64,000 nt of DNA from Sporolactobacillus vineae DSM 21990 = SL153 (GTDB lineage Bacteria > Bacillota > Bacilli > Bacillales > Sporolactobacillaceae), in assembly GCF_000377985.1 (NCBI RefSeq), contig NZ_KB899044.1:310001-374000 (forward strand), in the 5' to 3' direction. Numbering within the stretch: the first letter of the stretch is position 1; each line of letters starts with the position of its first letter. Positions 33,268 through 41,720 of the stretch are shown here, one piece after another. Both the position numbers and the translations under genes were made by a program. The notes beneath the pieces were generated by a model. That model saw only the letters and a list, made by a program, of their open reading frames with translations. It was not told where the DNA came from and searched no databases.

Positions 33268-34161
33268 TCATCCTCTGCCCATGGTCGCCCGCTGAGCGCT
33301 TCGGCTGCGCGCCTGAAGATACTTCCAGGCATTCGCCAGCAAAAGGCCGATCAGCATGAAAGTGACTTTACTCAAATACAGATAGGCACATCCTGCACAG
33401 AGCGCCGCGAGAATCCCGAAGAAGATCTGTTCTCCGGCCCGTGACGGAGAAGTCGGCGGGTCGGTCAGCATGAAAAACGACAGAAACAGCGCCGCATTAA
33501 TATACGGCATTCTCAGTGCATTCCCGGCTTCGGTCACTCCGAGAAGACCGGCAGCAGCAAAGAAAATAATATAGGCTGCCATGAACGCAAAGACGAGCGG
33601 AAATTTATTGATCCGGTTCACCACGACGAAACCGCCGGCAATGAGCAGGATCGTTGCCCAGGCGGGAAGCATCGATAAGGCACTCCACCAGCTCTCTTCC
33701 GTACTGAAAAGCAGTGAACTGACCAGAAGACCGATTGCCGCCGGATTCAGTATCGGTTTGCGTTTATCCTTGAACAGATGTTTGACACTTAATGCAGCGA
33801 TCACTGTAACCATCACCTGCGCCCACGGAACTGCCGGGCCGAGGATGCCTCCGATAATCAGGCCGGTAATCAGTGCGCCATCCGAAAAAAGCTTCGGACG
33901 GTGCAGCAGGTAAGCGATGATGAAATCAAAGAACACCGCTGTCAGAACCGCGGCAATCAGATTGGTTACCCCGGCCCGTCCGTTGTTCGGATAAGCCGTC
34001 CCGATCATCGTAAGCAGCAGAATGATAACAAAAACAATACCCTTTGGGGATTTGATGAATTTTTGAAAACTGAAGCCCTGTTTCCTCTTTTTCGACTTTC
34101 GCAAATCTGAACGCTTTACCTGAATCTGATGCGGTACACGATTCAAAGCACTGGATTCCAC
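33268..34161 (-). CDS. RnfD/NqrB-like membrane protein
   Basis: A 297-residue protein with a basic N-terminus (residues 1-35) and about nine TM helices. It resembles the NQR2/RnfD/RnfE family: FSDGALITGLIIGGILGP, a loop ending NPAAIGLLVSS (compare FNPA..G in RnfD), and FMLTDPPTSPSRAGEQIFFG. The SGAT-type covalent FMN motif of true RnfD/NqrB was not seen. The start is GTG 34161, with AAGGAGG upstream, overlapping apbE by 19 bases. It probably moves electrons across the membrane to or from flavins on the outside; the direction is not known. Confidence 0.75.
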   Translation of the reverse strand: MESSALNRVPHQIQVKRSDLRKSKKRKQGFSFQKFIKSPKGIVFVIILLLTMIGTAYPNNGRAGVTNLIAAVLTAVFFDFIIAYLLHRPKLFSDGALITGLIIGGILGPAVPWAQVMVTVIAALSVKHLFKDKRKPILNPAAIGLLVSSLLFSTEESWWSALSMLPAWATILLIAGGFVVVNRINKFPLVFAFMAAYIIFFAAAGLLGVTEAGNALRMPYINAALFLSFFMLTDPPTSPSRAGEQIFFGILAALCAGCAYLYLSKVTFMLIGLLLANAWKYLQARSRSAQRATMGRG

Positions 34162-35072
34162 GACCCTGCCTCCTTAAATTTTTTGGTCGACGTAACGTTC
34201 ATATCACGGGTGATCATCAGACAATCAAGGCCCATCTCCTCCATTTTTTTAATACCTTCATCCGGACCGAGAACGATCGCCGCTGTCGAAAATGCATCGG
34301 CCAGCATGGCGAACGGGGCAATGACCGAGCAGCTTGACAGCTGAGACGGAGAATGGCCGCTGAGCGGATCAAGCAGGTGGTGCTCTCCCGGAAGCACAGA
34401 ACTCGGCCGTTCATAACCCCCGGAGGTACAGATTGCCGCATTTTCGAGGCGCACGGTTCCGGCAATTTCATCGTGGTGTACCGGATGCCTGATTCCGATT
34501 TTCCATGGTTCTTTCTGTTCATTTCGTCCGGCTGCAAAGATGTCTCCGCCGGCATTGACCAGAAAATGTTCATAGCCCTCATTCCTGAGTTCTGCAGCAG
34601 CCAGGTCGATCGCCATACCCTTGGCAACGGCACCCAAATCGATTACCATTGGTTTTCGTAATGTGATCGTCCGGTTCACCGGATTAACGACAATATCCCG
34701 GTAGGTCGCCTGAGCCGGATGAACTTCATCCGAGTGAATCCGTTCACCGGTCAGATAATTCCTGTTGAACCCGCGCTTTTCCAGTGATCTGCCGATGCTC
34801 GGATCGAATTTTCCTCCGGTTTCGGCGGCTGCGCTGACTGCGAATTGAATCGCTGAGAATAAAACGGGTGAAACGCGAATCGGAACGTCGGTTTTATCCG
34901 GAAGACGCATCAGTTCACTGCCGCTGTCGAACCGGGAACAACTTTGCTCAACCCGATAAAATTGTCCGGCTGCACGAAGAATCGACTGAACCTGTTCCTG
35001 CTTCGGTTTTCCGGAAACCACGCGGATCATCACGATCGTATCCATACAGATGAAATCTTTCTCAACGGTCAT
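34143..35072 (-). CDS. apbE: FAD:protein FMN transferase ApbE
   Basis: A 309-residue flavin transferase that attaches FMN from FAD to Thr/Ser of target proteins outside the membrane or on Nqr/Rnf subunits. Motifs are GGKFDPSIG, VIDLGAVAKGMAID, LVNAGGDIFAAG and TSGGYER, with the acidic metal-site region DAFSTAAIVLG. A lipoprotein signal is not evident, so it may act in the cytoplasm or at the membrane. It lies between the FMN-binding target gene and the RnfD-like gene, so the three form one operon. Confidence 0.93.
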   Translation of the reverse strand: MTVEKDFICMDTIVMIRVVSGKPKQEQVQSILRAAGQFYRVEQSCSRFDSGSELMRLPDKTDVPIRVSPVLFSAIQFAVSAAAETGGKFDPSIGRSLEKRGFNRNYLTGERIHSDEVHPAQATYRDIVVNPVNRTITLRKPMVIDLGAVAKGMAIDLAAAELRNEGYEHFLVNAGGDIFAAGRNEQKEPWKIGIRHPVHHDEIAGTVRLENAAICTSGGYERPSSVLPGEHHLLDPLSGHSPSQLSSCSVIAPFAMLADAFSTAAIVLGPDEGIKKMEEMGLDCLMITRDMNVTSTKKFKEAGSWNPVL

Positions 35073-35111
35073 GGTTTCTCTCCTTATGCCCTCTTCCTTT
35101 CCCCGGGTGTC

Positions 35112-35630
35112 TTATGCTTTAGCCTGGGTCAGCGCCTGGGCCACGGCAGTGACAAAGTCCGACGTACTTTCAGTGGCGCCCGAAACATTATCTACATTTG
35201 CATTCTGACGCGAAACAACCTGTGCGGGCAGCTGATCAATCTTTATTTCAGGATAAGATGTCGTGCAGTCTGTGATCTGAACACTGGCTATTTTCCCCTG
35301 TTTAATCGTCACGCTGACGGCAACCGCACCGATCCTGTTCATCCCCTGGCCGGAGTATGTGCCGTCTTTATATCCGGACTTTTTCCGGATGGTCGTAGCT
35401 GTCGTCCTGTTCTGCTTCTTTTGTGTCGTCCGCCCCTGATGCTCCTCTGCTTCTGAAGCAGATTCTCCGCCTGCAGATGCAGATGCCCTGTTGTCTGACT
35501 GCACCTGGACAGAATGGCTTGCCGGTGCTGCAGCAATAGGCCTGGGTTCAGTCACGACATACCCTGCTGAATAGGCCAGTCCGATTGCTGCCGTACACAG
35601 AGCAATCCATTCAGGTCTCAATTTGGCCAT
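35112..35630 (-). CDS. Membrane-anchored FMN-binding domain protein
   Basis: A 172-residue protein with one N-terminal TM anchor (about 7-27), a Ser/Gln/Thr-rich extracytoplasmic linker (30-85) and a C-terminal FMN_bind domain. The flavinylation motif DNVSGATES lies near residues 146-154 and is the type of site ApbE modifies at threonine. It would be a surface electron carrier, similar in domain type to NqrC/RnfG and to PplA-like proteins of flavin-based extracellular electron transfer. First gene of the cassette, with GGGAGG ahead of the ATG. Confidence 0.88.
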   Translation of the reverse strand: MAKLRPEWIALCTAAIGLAYSAGYVVTEPRPIAAAPASHSVQVQSDNRASASAGGESASEAEEHQGRTTQKKQNRTTATTIRKKSGYKDGTYSGQGMNRIGAVAVSVTIKQGKIASVQITDCTTSYPEIKIDQLPAQVVSRQNANVDNVSGATESTSDFVTAVAQALTQAKA

Positions 35631-35702
35631 TTCTTAACCTCCCGATGGTGCTTTCTTTGCTTTACACGGAACATTTTATCGCCCGAATCTGAATAAGCGC
35701 TG

Positions 35703-35752
35703 AAAAAAAGTTTCCGCTTTTTGAATGACCTCAAAGAGCGGAAACTTTTTTT
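35703..35752 (-). terminator. Terminator between the permease and FMN-cassette genes
   Basis: A 16-bp stem (35703-35718 with 35737-35752, arms AAAGTTTCCGCT/AGCGGAAACTTT) flanked by A7 and T7. It follows the permease gene on the minus strand and precedes the FMN cassette. Confidence 0.88.
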
Positions 35753-35825
35753 ATTCAATGGGATTGTTAAAAGGTTGCCGGCAGAGAAAACTCAGCAATG
35801 GAACACCGGGCAAACAGTACACAGA

Positions 35826-36902
35826 TTATTGCCTTCGCAGCTGGATCAGCTGATAGACACGCGTCACAATGACCTTTGCGACTGCGTAAACAGGGATTGC
35901 CAGCAGCATGCCGATGATTCCGGCAAGATTTCCGGCGACCAGCAACAGGCAGATAATGGTCAGCGGATGGACATCCAGCTTTCTTCCCATGACGAGCGGG
36001 GATATGACATTGCCCTCAATCTGCTGCACGACAATCACCCCGACAATGACATAGACAGCAAGCATCGGGCTCTGAATAAACGCGACGATCACCGCCGGCA
36101 CGGTCGCAATGAATGATCCGATAAACGGAATGACATTCGTAAACAGGATAATCAGAGCAAGTACCAGTGAATAATTAAGACCGATAATTAAATACCAGAT
36201 GTAAATAAACACAAAATCAAACAGGAGAACGATCATCTGCCCCTGAATATACCCGCTGAGGGCCTGATCCATATCAATGATGATCTCTTTTGCTTTATCC
36301 CGGTGTTCTTCCGGGATCAGGCGGAGAAAACCGTGAAACATTTTATTCCCGTCTTTAAGGAAATAAAACAGAATGAAGGGTACGGTAACAACAATCAGGA
36401 GCGTACCCGTCACAGACTGAGCAATCGAAAGCACATTATTTCCCACGGACGTGACAATCGAGGAGAAGGACTGCGAGAATCGGTTCATGGTATCGATATA
36501 GGAAATATTGTTCAGCTTCAATTTGGTAAACAGTTCACTGTTCTGAAACTGATTCAGTTGTAAAGACAGTTTATTCATTAAACCGGGCATACTGTTGACC
36601 AGAGAAAGAAACTGGCTGTAGAGAATCGGCCCGATCCAGAAAACGAGGAAGGTAAACAGTCCGACAGCGAGCAAATAAATAATCAGAATGGCGACAATCT
36701 TGGGAATGCCGACTCGTGCCAGCAACCGGACAAGCGGGCGAAGCAAATAATAGAGCAATCCGGAGACAATCAGCGGTGCGGCCAGTGAAGTAAACAGGAC
36801 ACCGATCGGCCACAGGATGAATGTCAGATTAGATCCGACCAGCAGGACAAGAAAGATTACAAGAACCCAAATAGCAAAACGAAAGTACCTTGATTTCGGC
36901 AT
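35826..36902 (-). CDS. AI-2E family permease (PerM/YtvI type)
   Basis: A 358-residue membrane protein with about eight TM helices. Two come near the N-terminus (10-80), followed by a long loop (about 105-150) and a C-terminal bundle holding the family hallmark IPFIGSFIATVPAVIVAF and GNVISPLVMGRKLDVHPL. Members export varied small solutes or Na+; the AI-2 name is historical. ATG at 36902 has GAGGGGAA just upstream; the in-frame ATG at 36917 lies inside that site. Confidence 0.85.
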   Translation of the reverse strand: MPKSRYFRFAIWVLVIFLVLLVGSNLTFILWPIGVLFTSLAAPLIVSGLLYYLLRPLVRLLARVGIPKIVAILIIYLLAVGLFTFLVFWIGPILYSQFLSLVNSMPGLMNKLSLQLNQFQNSELFTKLKLNNISYIDTMNRFSQSFSSIVTSVGNNVLSIAQSVTGTLLIVVTVPFILFYFLKDGNKMFHGFLRLIPEEHRDKAKEIIIDMDQALSGYIQGQMIVLLFDFVFIYIWYLIIGLNYSLVLALIILFTNVIPFIGSFIATVPAVIVAFIQSPMLAVYVIVGVIVVQQIEGNVISPLVMGRKLDVHPLTIICLLLVAGNLAGIIGMLLAIPVYAVAKVIVTRVYQLIQLRRQ

Positions 36903-37059
36903 AACTTTTCCCCTCATTAATTAATCGCAGACGGCTTACATCTGGATCGATCAAACAATATGAATCTGCTGAATTCTATTGTAACCTATTTCCTATGATT
37001 TCATCCAATCATTTCCGGACATTGCTGCATCTCATTGTATTTTTACAAAAAAAGTGCTA

Positions 37060-37104
37060 ATAAAAAGAACAGTTTCAGAGCTGTTCTTCTCCGAAACTGT
37101 TCTT
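37060..37104 (-). terminator. Terminator of acoABC
   Basis: A 12-bp stem AAGAACAGTTTC (37065-37076) with GAAACTGTTCTT (37093-37104). On the minus strand it is followed by TTTTTA. Confidence 0.88.
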
Positions 37105-37133
37105 GTCCGATCAGAACCCTGATGTGCAATCGA

Positions 37134-38396
37134 TCAGAGAACCAGTTTGAATGGTGCTTCCAGATTTGCCTTGAGATCCGCCAGAAATGCGGCAGCCTGA
37201 GCGCCGTCGACCGCGCGGTGGTCGAACGTCAGACTGAGCGGCAGCAGGCTGCGTTTCTGCAATTCTTCACCGACGTAAACCGGCTGCGCGTTGATTGTGC
37301 CGACACCAAGAATGCCGATTTCAGGCTGGTTCAAAACCGGAGTAAAGAAACCGATTCCGTACGTGCCGAGCGAAGATACCGTAAATGTCGAACCGCTGAG
37401 CTGAAGTGTATCAAGTTTCCCGCTCCGCGCAGCTTTACTTGATTTTCTGATCTCCCGAGAAATGGCACTAAGCGACTTCTTATCGGCGTCCTTAACGACC
37501 GGTACCACAAGCCCTTCATCCAGAGCCGTTGCGATACCAAGCTGGACGGATTTGAACGTTGTAATTGTATCATTCTGATAGAAACCGTTCATTTCGGGAT
37601 GCTTCAGCAGTGTATTGATCGTCGCTTTGGCAATGAAATCCGTGATTGTCAGGCGGACTTCGTCATCAATCGGATACGCTGCTCTGGCTTCCTTCTGAAA
37701 CTTCAGCAATTCGGTTACGTCCGCTGTCGTCTGCAGCGTCAGCTGAGCTGAAGTTTGCAGGCTTTCAAACATACGCTCGGCAATCACTTTGCGCATGCCG
37801 GTGACTTTCCGGACGCTGCCTTCTTCTGCTGCAGCCGGGGCAGGCTGCACCGGAGATGCTGCAACAGGTTGCGGCGCAGGCGGCGTCTGCTGCTGCGCGG
37901 CAAATGCGGCCACATCAGATTTAGTGATTCTGCCCAGCGGTCCCGTTCCGGTTACCTGATTCAGATCCACCTGCTGCGTCTTTGCCAGTTTCCGGGCAGC
38001 CGGGGAAACACGCAGCCGCGGCTGATCCGGCAACGGAGAAGCCGCCTGAGGCTGTTTGACGGCAGCGGTTGCCACCGGTTTTTCAGCAACAGCTACAGCC
38101 GATGAACCGGCGGCAACAGAGGCTTCGCTGCTCGCAGCCGGGGCAGAGACCGTTTCGCCTTTCGCACCGATATAACCCAGTGGCTGACCGATCGGCACAA
38201 CCGCATCTTCTCCTGCTTCAATGTCGATCAGAACCCCGTCTTCCGGCGCTTCAAGGTCTTTTTCAATCTTGTCCGAACTGATCGAAACCACCGATTCGCC
38301 TTTTTTAACAGAATCGCCTTTGTGTTTCAGCCACTCAACGACGGTTCCTTCTTCCATACCCATGCCCATCTTGGGCATAATAATTTCAGTCGCCAT
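37134..38396 (-). CDS. acoC: Acetoin dehydrogenase E2 (dihydrolipoamide acetyltransferase)
   Basis: A 420-residue E2 core protein. The N-terminal lipoyl domain has the lipoylated lysine in SSDKIEKDLEAP (about K43). It is followed by an Ala/Pro/Val-rich linker, a peripheral subunit-binding domain (VSPAARKLAKTQQVDLNQV, about 130-165), another linker, and the acyltransferase domain ending with the catalytic FDHRAVDGAQAA (His and Asp). It belongs with acoA and acoB just upstream. No E3 gene follows, in contrast with acoABCL of B. subtilis. Confidence 0.9.
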   Translation of the reverse strand: MATEIIMPKMGMGMEEGTVVEWLKHKGDSVKKGESVVSISSDKIEKDLEAPEDGVLIDIEAGEDAVVPIGQPLGYIGAKGETVSAPAASSEASVAAGSSAVAVAEKPVATAAVKQPQAASPLPDQPRLRVSPAARKLAKTQQVDLNQVTGTGPLGRITKSDVAAFAAQQQTPPAPQPVAASPVQPAPAAAEEGSVRKVTGMRKVIAERMFESLQTSAQLTLQTTADVTELLKFQKEARAAYPIDDEVRLTITDFIAKATINTLLKHPEMNGFYQNDTITTFKSVQLGIATALDEGLVVPVVKDADKKSLSAISREIRKSSKAARSGKLDTLQLSGSTFTVSSLGTYGIGFFTPVLNQPEIGILGVGTINAQPVYVGEELQKRSLLPLSLTFDHRAVDGAQAAAFLADLKANLEAPFKLVL

Positions 38397-38493
38397 TAAT
38401 GTCCGCTCCTTTCTGATTCAAAAAGAGAGAGGGGAACATCCGGGAATTTGCCGGACGATGTCCGTCCCTCAATAAATCAAGCTGTTACATGTT

Positions 38494-39528
38494 TCACACA
38501 GTTGTAAAGACTTTGTCGCCGACCATTGACTGAAAGGCATTGATGATCTTTTCGGGATTCGGAAGATAAAGTTTTTCAAGCGGCGGCGAGAACGGTACCG
38601 GGCTGTGAGGTGCTGTGACTCGCTTGATCGGGGCATCGAGATAATCAAAGGCCTTATCTCCGACGATCGCAGCAATGTCTGTTGCCGCACTGCAGCGCGG
38701 ATAGGCTTCATCAACGATGATCAGGCGGCCGGTTTTCTTGACCGAGTTAATGATCGTATCCTCATCCAGCGGCGACAGCGTTCTCGGATCGATGACTTCT
38801 GCCTCAAAGCCTTTCCTGGCAAGCTGATCTGCAGCTTTAAGTGCTGTATTCACCTGCTTGCCGATTCCGACGATGGTAAGATCCTTTCCGGCCCGTTTGA
38901 TTTCTGCCTTGCCGAATGGAATGGTATAGAATCCTTCCCCAACCTGTCCTTTGACGCCGTACAACGTCTTGTCCTCAAAGACAACCACCGGATCATCATC
39001 AAAGATGGCACTCAGCAGAAGGCCTTTCATGTCATACGGATTGCTTGGTACAACGACTTTAAGACCAGGTATGTGTGTGAACAGGGCATAAAGGCTCTGA
39101 GAGTGCTGCGCTGCAGCATTGAATCCTGCCCCGTCGATGGTCCGGATGGTCAGCGGCACTTTCGCTTTGCCACCGAACATATAATGGAATTTTGCCGCCT
39201 GGTTCATCACTTCGTCGAGACAGCTGCCGATAAAGTCGTTGAACATCAGTTCCGAAATCGGCCGCAGTCCGGTCGCCGCTGCCGACACAGCCGCACCCAT
39301 GTAGCCGGCTTCAGCAATCGGCGTATCAATAACACGGTCACGTCCGAATTCCTCCACGATCCCTTTGGTTACACCGAAAACTCCGCCCCAGGCGCCTTCA
39401 TCCTGCAGATGGTCAACTTCAGCACCACCGGCAACGTCCTCACCCATGAGGATAACGTTTTCATCTTTGCGCATGGCAATACGAATCGCATCATTTATGG
39501 CATCTGAATAAGACATCTTGACTGTCAT
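38494..39528 (-). CDS. acoB: Acetoin dehydrogenase E1 component beta subunit
   Basis: A 344-residue thiamine-diphosphate enzyme subunit. MGEDVAGGAEVDHLQDEGAW and EAGYMGAAVSAAATGLRP are characteristic of AcoB rather than pyruvate or branched-chain E1 beta; the latter, at 55.7 kb, reads GEDVGKRGGVF instead. It cleaves acetoin with AcoA to acetaldehyde plus an acetyl group passed to E2. The ATG follows GGAGGTGAC. A 97-base gap with an imperfect hairpin separates it from acoC. Confidence 0.92.
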   Translation of the reverse strand: MTVKMSYSDAINDAIRIAMRKDENVILMGEDVAGGAEVDHLQDEGAWGGVFGVTKGIVEEFGRDRVIDTPIAEAGYMGAAVSAAATGLRPISELMFNDFIGSCLDEVMNQAAKFHYMFGGKAKVPLTIRTIDGAGFNAAAQHSQSLYALFTHIPGLKVVVPSNPYDMKGLLLSAIFDDDPVVVFEDKTLYGVKGQVGEGFYTIPFGKAEIKRAGKDLTIVGIGKQVNTALKAADQLARKGFEAEVIDPRTLSPLDEDTIINSVKKTGRLIIVDEAYPRCSAATDIAAIVGDKAFDYLDAPIKRVTAPHSPVPFSPPLEKLYLPNPEKIINAFQSMVGDKVFTTV

Positions 39529-39559
39529 TTATTGTCACCTCCAGATTTTTAACCTGCAA

Positions 39560-40555
39560 TCAATAATTAATGTATACATCTGTTGTTACCTGAGAAGCAT
39601 CAGGGAACGGGCTGTCCTCTGCAAATTTAATCGCATGCTCGATCTCAGCTTTGACTTTGTCGTCAATCGCTGTGATCTCGTCCTCTGTCAGCAGCTGACT
39701 ATCCTTCGCGTATTTCTGGAATCTCAGAATCGGATCATCTTCGTGCAGTGCGCGTTCCTGGACATCCTTGTCCTTATAGGTCTGAGTGTCGCCTTCAAAA
39801 TGCCCGTAATCACGGTAGGTCTTGCATTCAAGAATGGTCGGCCCTTCGCCGTTTCTTGCTCGCTGAACCGCTTTTCCCGCTGCGTCATAGACAGCCTGAA
39901 CATCGCGGCCGTCAACGGTTTTTCCGACGATCTTGTAGGCCTTCGCATAATCTGCAACATGATCGGTTGCTGCGGCATAGTCGAATGTCGACGCTTCGCC
40001 GAAACCATTATTCTCGCAGACAAAGATCACCGGCAGTTTCCAGATCGCAGCCATGTTTACGGCTTCATGGAATGTGCCGTGGTTGCTTGCACCGTCGCCG
40101 AAGAAACAAACGGCAACATTCTTTGTCTTTTTCACTTTCGCAGTCAGTCCGGCACCAATCGCAAGAGGAAGTCCGGCGCCGACGATCCCGTTAGCGCCGA
40201 GCATGCCCTTCGACACATCGGCGATATGCATGGATCCTCCCTTGCCCTTACAAAGTCCGGTTGAACGGCCGAAAATTTCAGCCATCATGCCGTCCAGGTC
40301 GCATCCCTTTGCGATGCAGTGCCCGTGGCCACGATGGGTACTCGTAATATTATCATTGTCTGTCAGATGAGCGCAGACACCTACAGCAACGGCTTCTTCT
40401 CCGGCATAGAGGTGAACGAATCCGGGAATCTCGCCTTTCTCAAAAATATCATGAACTGAAGTTTCAAACTGGCGGATCTCCTGCATTTTCTGATAAATCC
40501 ATTTTGCTTTCTCAACGGTCATGTCTTTAGCGGATGCCTTTGTTTCCGTTTGCAT
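39560..40555 (-). CDS. acoA: Acetoin dehydrogenase E1 component alpha subunit
   Basis: A 331-residue ThDP-binding E1 alpha. The ThDP motif begins GDGASNHGTFHEA and continues to the asparagines in CENNGFGEAS. GKGGSMHIADVSKGMLGANGI is typical of AcoA. ATG at 40555 is chosen because GGGAGGAG stands just before it; the in-frame extension to 40624 runs through the promoter and cre site. First gene of acoABC, under probable CcpA control. Confidence 0.93.
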   Translation of the reverse strand: MQTETKASAKDMTVEKAKWIYQKMQEIRQFETSVHDIFEKGEIPGFVHLYAGEEAVAVGVCAHLTDNDNITSTHRGHGHCIAKGCDLDGMMAEIFGRSTGLCKGKGGSMHIADVSKGMLGANGIVGAGLPLAIGAGLTAKVKKTKNVAVCFFGDGASNHGTFHEAVNMAAIWKLPVIFVCENNGFGEASTFDYAAATDHVADYAKAYKIVGKTVDGRDVQAVYDAAGKAVQRARNGEGPTILECKTYRDYGHFEGDTQTYKDKDVQERALHEDDPILRFQKYAKDSQLLTEDEITAIDDKVKAEIEHAIKFAEDSPFPDASQVTTDVYINY

Positions 40556-40605
40556 TCTGACTCCTCCCGTCTTATGTGGCTCGCATAGCTGCAGGATGCA
40601 GTGTC

Positions 40606-40619
40606 TGTAAGCGTTTACT
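40606..40619. promoter_or_regulatory. Catabolite-responsive element (cre) of acoABC
   Basis: TGTAAGCGTTTACT (its complement is AGTAAACGCTTACA) matches the CcpA consensus TGWAANCGNTNWCA at 13 of 14 positions. It sits about 10-23 bases downstream of the -10 box, around the transcription start, a typical position for repression by CcpA when a preferred sugar is present. Confidence 0.8.
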
Positions 40620-40628
40620 TGCATAATT

Positions 40629-40657
40629 ATGATAGCCTATTTACATGCATTTTGCAA
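40629..40657 (-). promoter_or_regulatory. Sigma-A promoter of acoABC
   Basis: Minus-strand TTGCAA (40652-40657), a 17-base spacer, then TATCAT (40629-40634). No -24/-12 sigma-54 promoter, as used by B. subtilis acoABCL, was seen. Confidence 0.65.
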
Positions 40658-40680
40658 AATAAATTACGAAATTCATCAGG

Positions 40681-41469
40681 TTACTTCAGGTCCATCCACC
40701 GGCCTCCGAGATGCTCGACGAGCCGCGGGCACAGCTGATAGAGCCGGCTGCAGGCGCCCATGTACCATGGAAGATTGATCTCCCGCTTTTTCGTGCGTAC
40801 GGCTCTGACAACCTTTGCCGCAACAAAAGTCGGATCCATCATGAACCGTTCAACAGATGCTGCATAATGACCGTCCGGGTCAGCAGTTTTAAAGAAAGGT
40901 GTCCGGATCGGTCCCGGGTTGACGACGGTAACTGTAACGCCTGAATTTTTCAGGTCGAGTCTCAGACCATCGGAGAAACCGATCACAGCATGTTTCGTTG
41001 CTGAGTAAACCGCTGAACGTGTTGTTGCGATTTTCCCGGCAATGGAAGCGATGTTCACAATCTGCCCGGAGTGCTGCCGGATCATCTGCGGCAGGACCGC
41101 CTTCGTGCAGGCAATCAGGCCGACAATATTGACGCCGAACATTTTTCTTACTGTTTCCAGATCCATTTCATCGACTCGTTCAAACATCCCGAAACCGGCA
41201 CAATTGACCAGCACATCAATTTTCCCAAAGCGGGCAATGATTTTGCCAAAGACACTGGCAACCTGCCCCGCATCATTAATATCAACGGTGGAAGCGGCCG
41301 ACCGTCCGCCTCTCTGTTCGATCGCAGCAGCCACGGACTTCAGCCGTTCGCGGTTTCTCGCCAGAAGAACTGTTATTGCCCCGCTGCGTGCGAATAACAA
41401 GGCGGTTTCCTTGCCTACGCCGCTGGAGGCACCTGTGATCACGATGATTGGATTATCTGACAAGGACAT
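40681..41469 (-). CDS. Short-chain dehydrogenase/reductase, YqjQ-like
   Basis: A 262-residue NAD(P)-dependent oxidoreductase. The Rossmann motif is TGASSGVGKETA, the structural NCAG lies in VLVNCAGFG, the catalytic serine in NIASIAGK, and Tyr-Lys in YSATKHAV. It resembles B. subtilis YqjQ, found in the same rnz-polY1-yqjE neighbourhood. Substrate unknown. Two adjacent ATGs (41472 and 41469) are possible; the second leaves better spacing from AAGGA. Confidence 0.88.
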   Translation of the reverse strand: MSLSDNPIIVITGASSGVGKETALLFARSGAITVLLARNRERLKSVAAAIEQRGGRSAASTVDINDAGQVASVFGKIIARFGKIDVLVNCAGFGMFERVDEMDLETVRKMFGVNIVGLIACTKAVLPQMIRQHSGQIVNIASIAGKIATTRSAVYSATKHAVIGFSDGLRLDLKNSGVTVTVVNPGPIRTPFFKTADPDGHYAASVERFMMDPTFVAAKVVRAVRTKKREINLPWYMGACSRLYQLCPRLVEHLGGRWMDLK

Positions 41470-41613
41470 CATTCCTTCACTTCGACGTTTTTCTGTATTC
41501 TTCCATTATATAGAATCATTTACCGCAGAAAAAGCTATAAAGGCGGTTAGTGGGGCGGATTCCGGCCGGCTGATCAGCTGCCTTCGGTAAATCGTGAACA
41601 AAATGTTTCTGAA

Positions 41614-41627
41614 TGGAAACGCTTACT
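41614..41627. promoter_or_regulatory. Weak cre-like site upstream of amt
   Basis: TGGAAACGCTTACT matches the CcpA consensus at 12 of 14 positions. It is centred about 70 bases upstream of the predicted amt start of transcription. Confidence 0.35.
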
Positions 41628-41656
41628 AAAATAATTGAATATTATTAAAATTTAAT

Positions 41657-41687
41657 TGTAACTTTTACTAACATGATATGTTATAAT
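41657..41687 (+). promoter_or_regulatory. amt promoter with GlnR/TnrA-like site
   Basis: TGTAACTTTTACTAACA (41657-41673) fits the nitrogen-regulator pattern TGTNANAWWWTNTNACA with two mismatches. It overlaps the -35 region of a promoter whose -10 is TATAAT (41682-41687). Ammonium transporters are standard GlnR/TnrA targets. Confidence 0.6.
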
Positions 41688-41720
41688 TATGGCATCATAG
41701 ATGAGGGGAGCATTAGTTAC

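Noticed and set aside
38397-38493. Terminator between acoB and acoC
   Set aside because: The GGACATCGTCCGG/CCGGGATGTTCC-type pairing is imperfect and has no U run; it may only modulate the operon.
38605-39507. 300-codon plus-strand frame opposite acoB
   Set aside because: Antisense shadow of a clearly assigned E1 beta gene.
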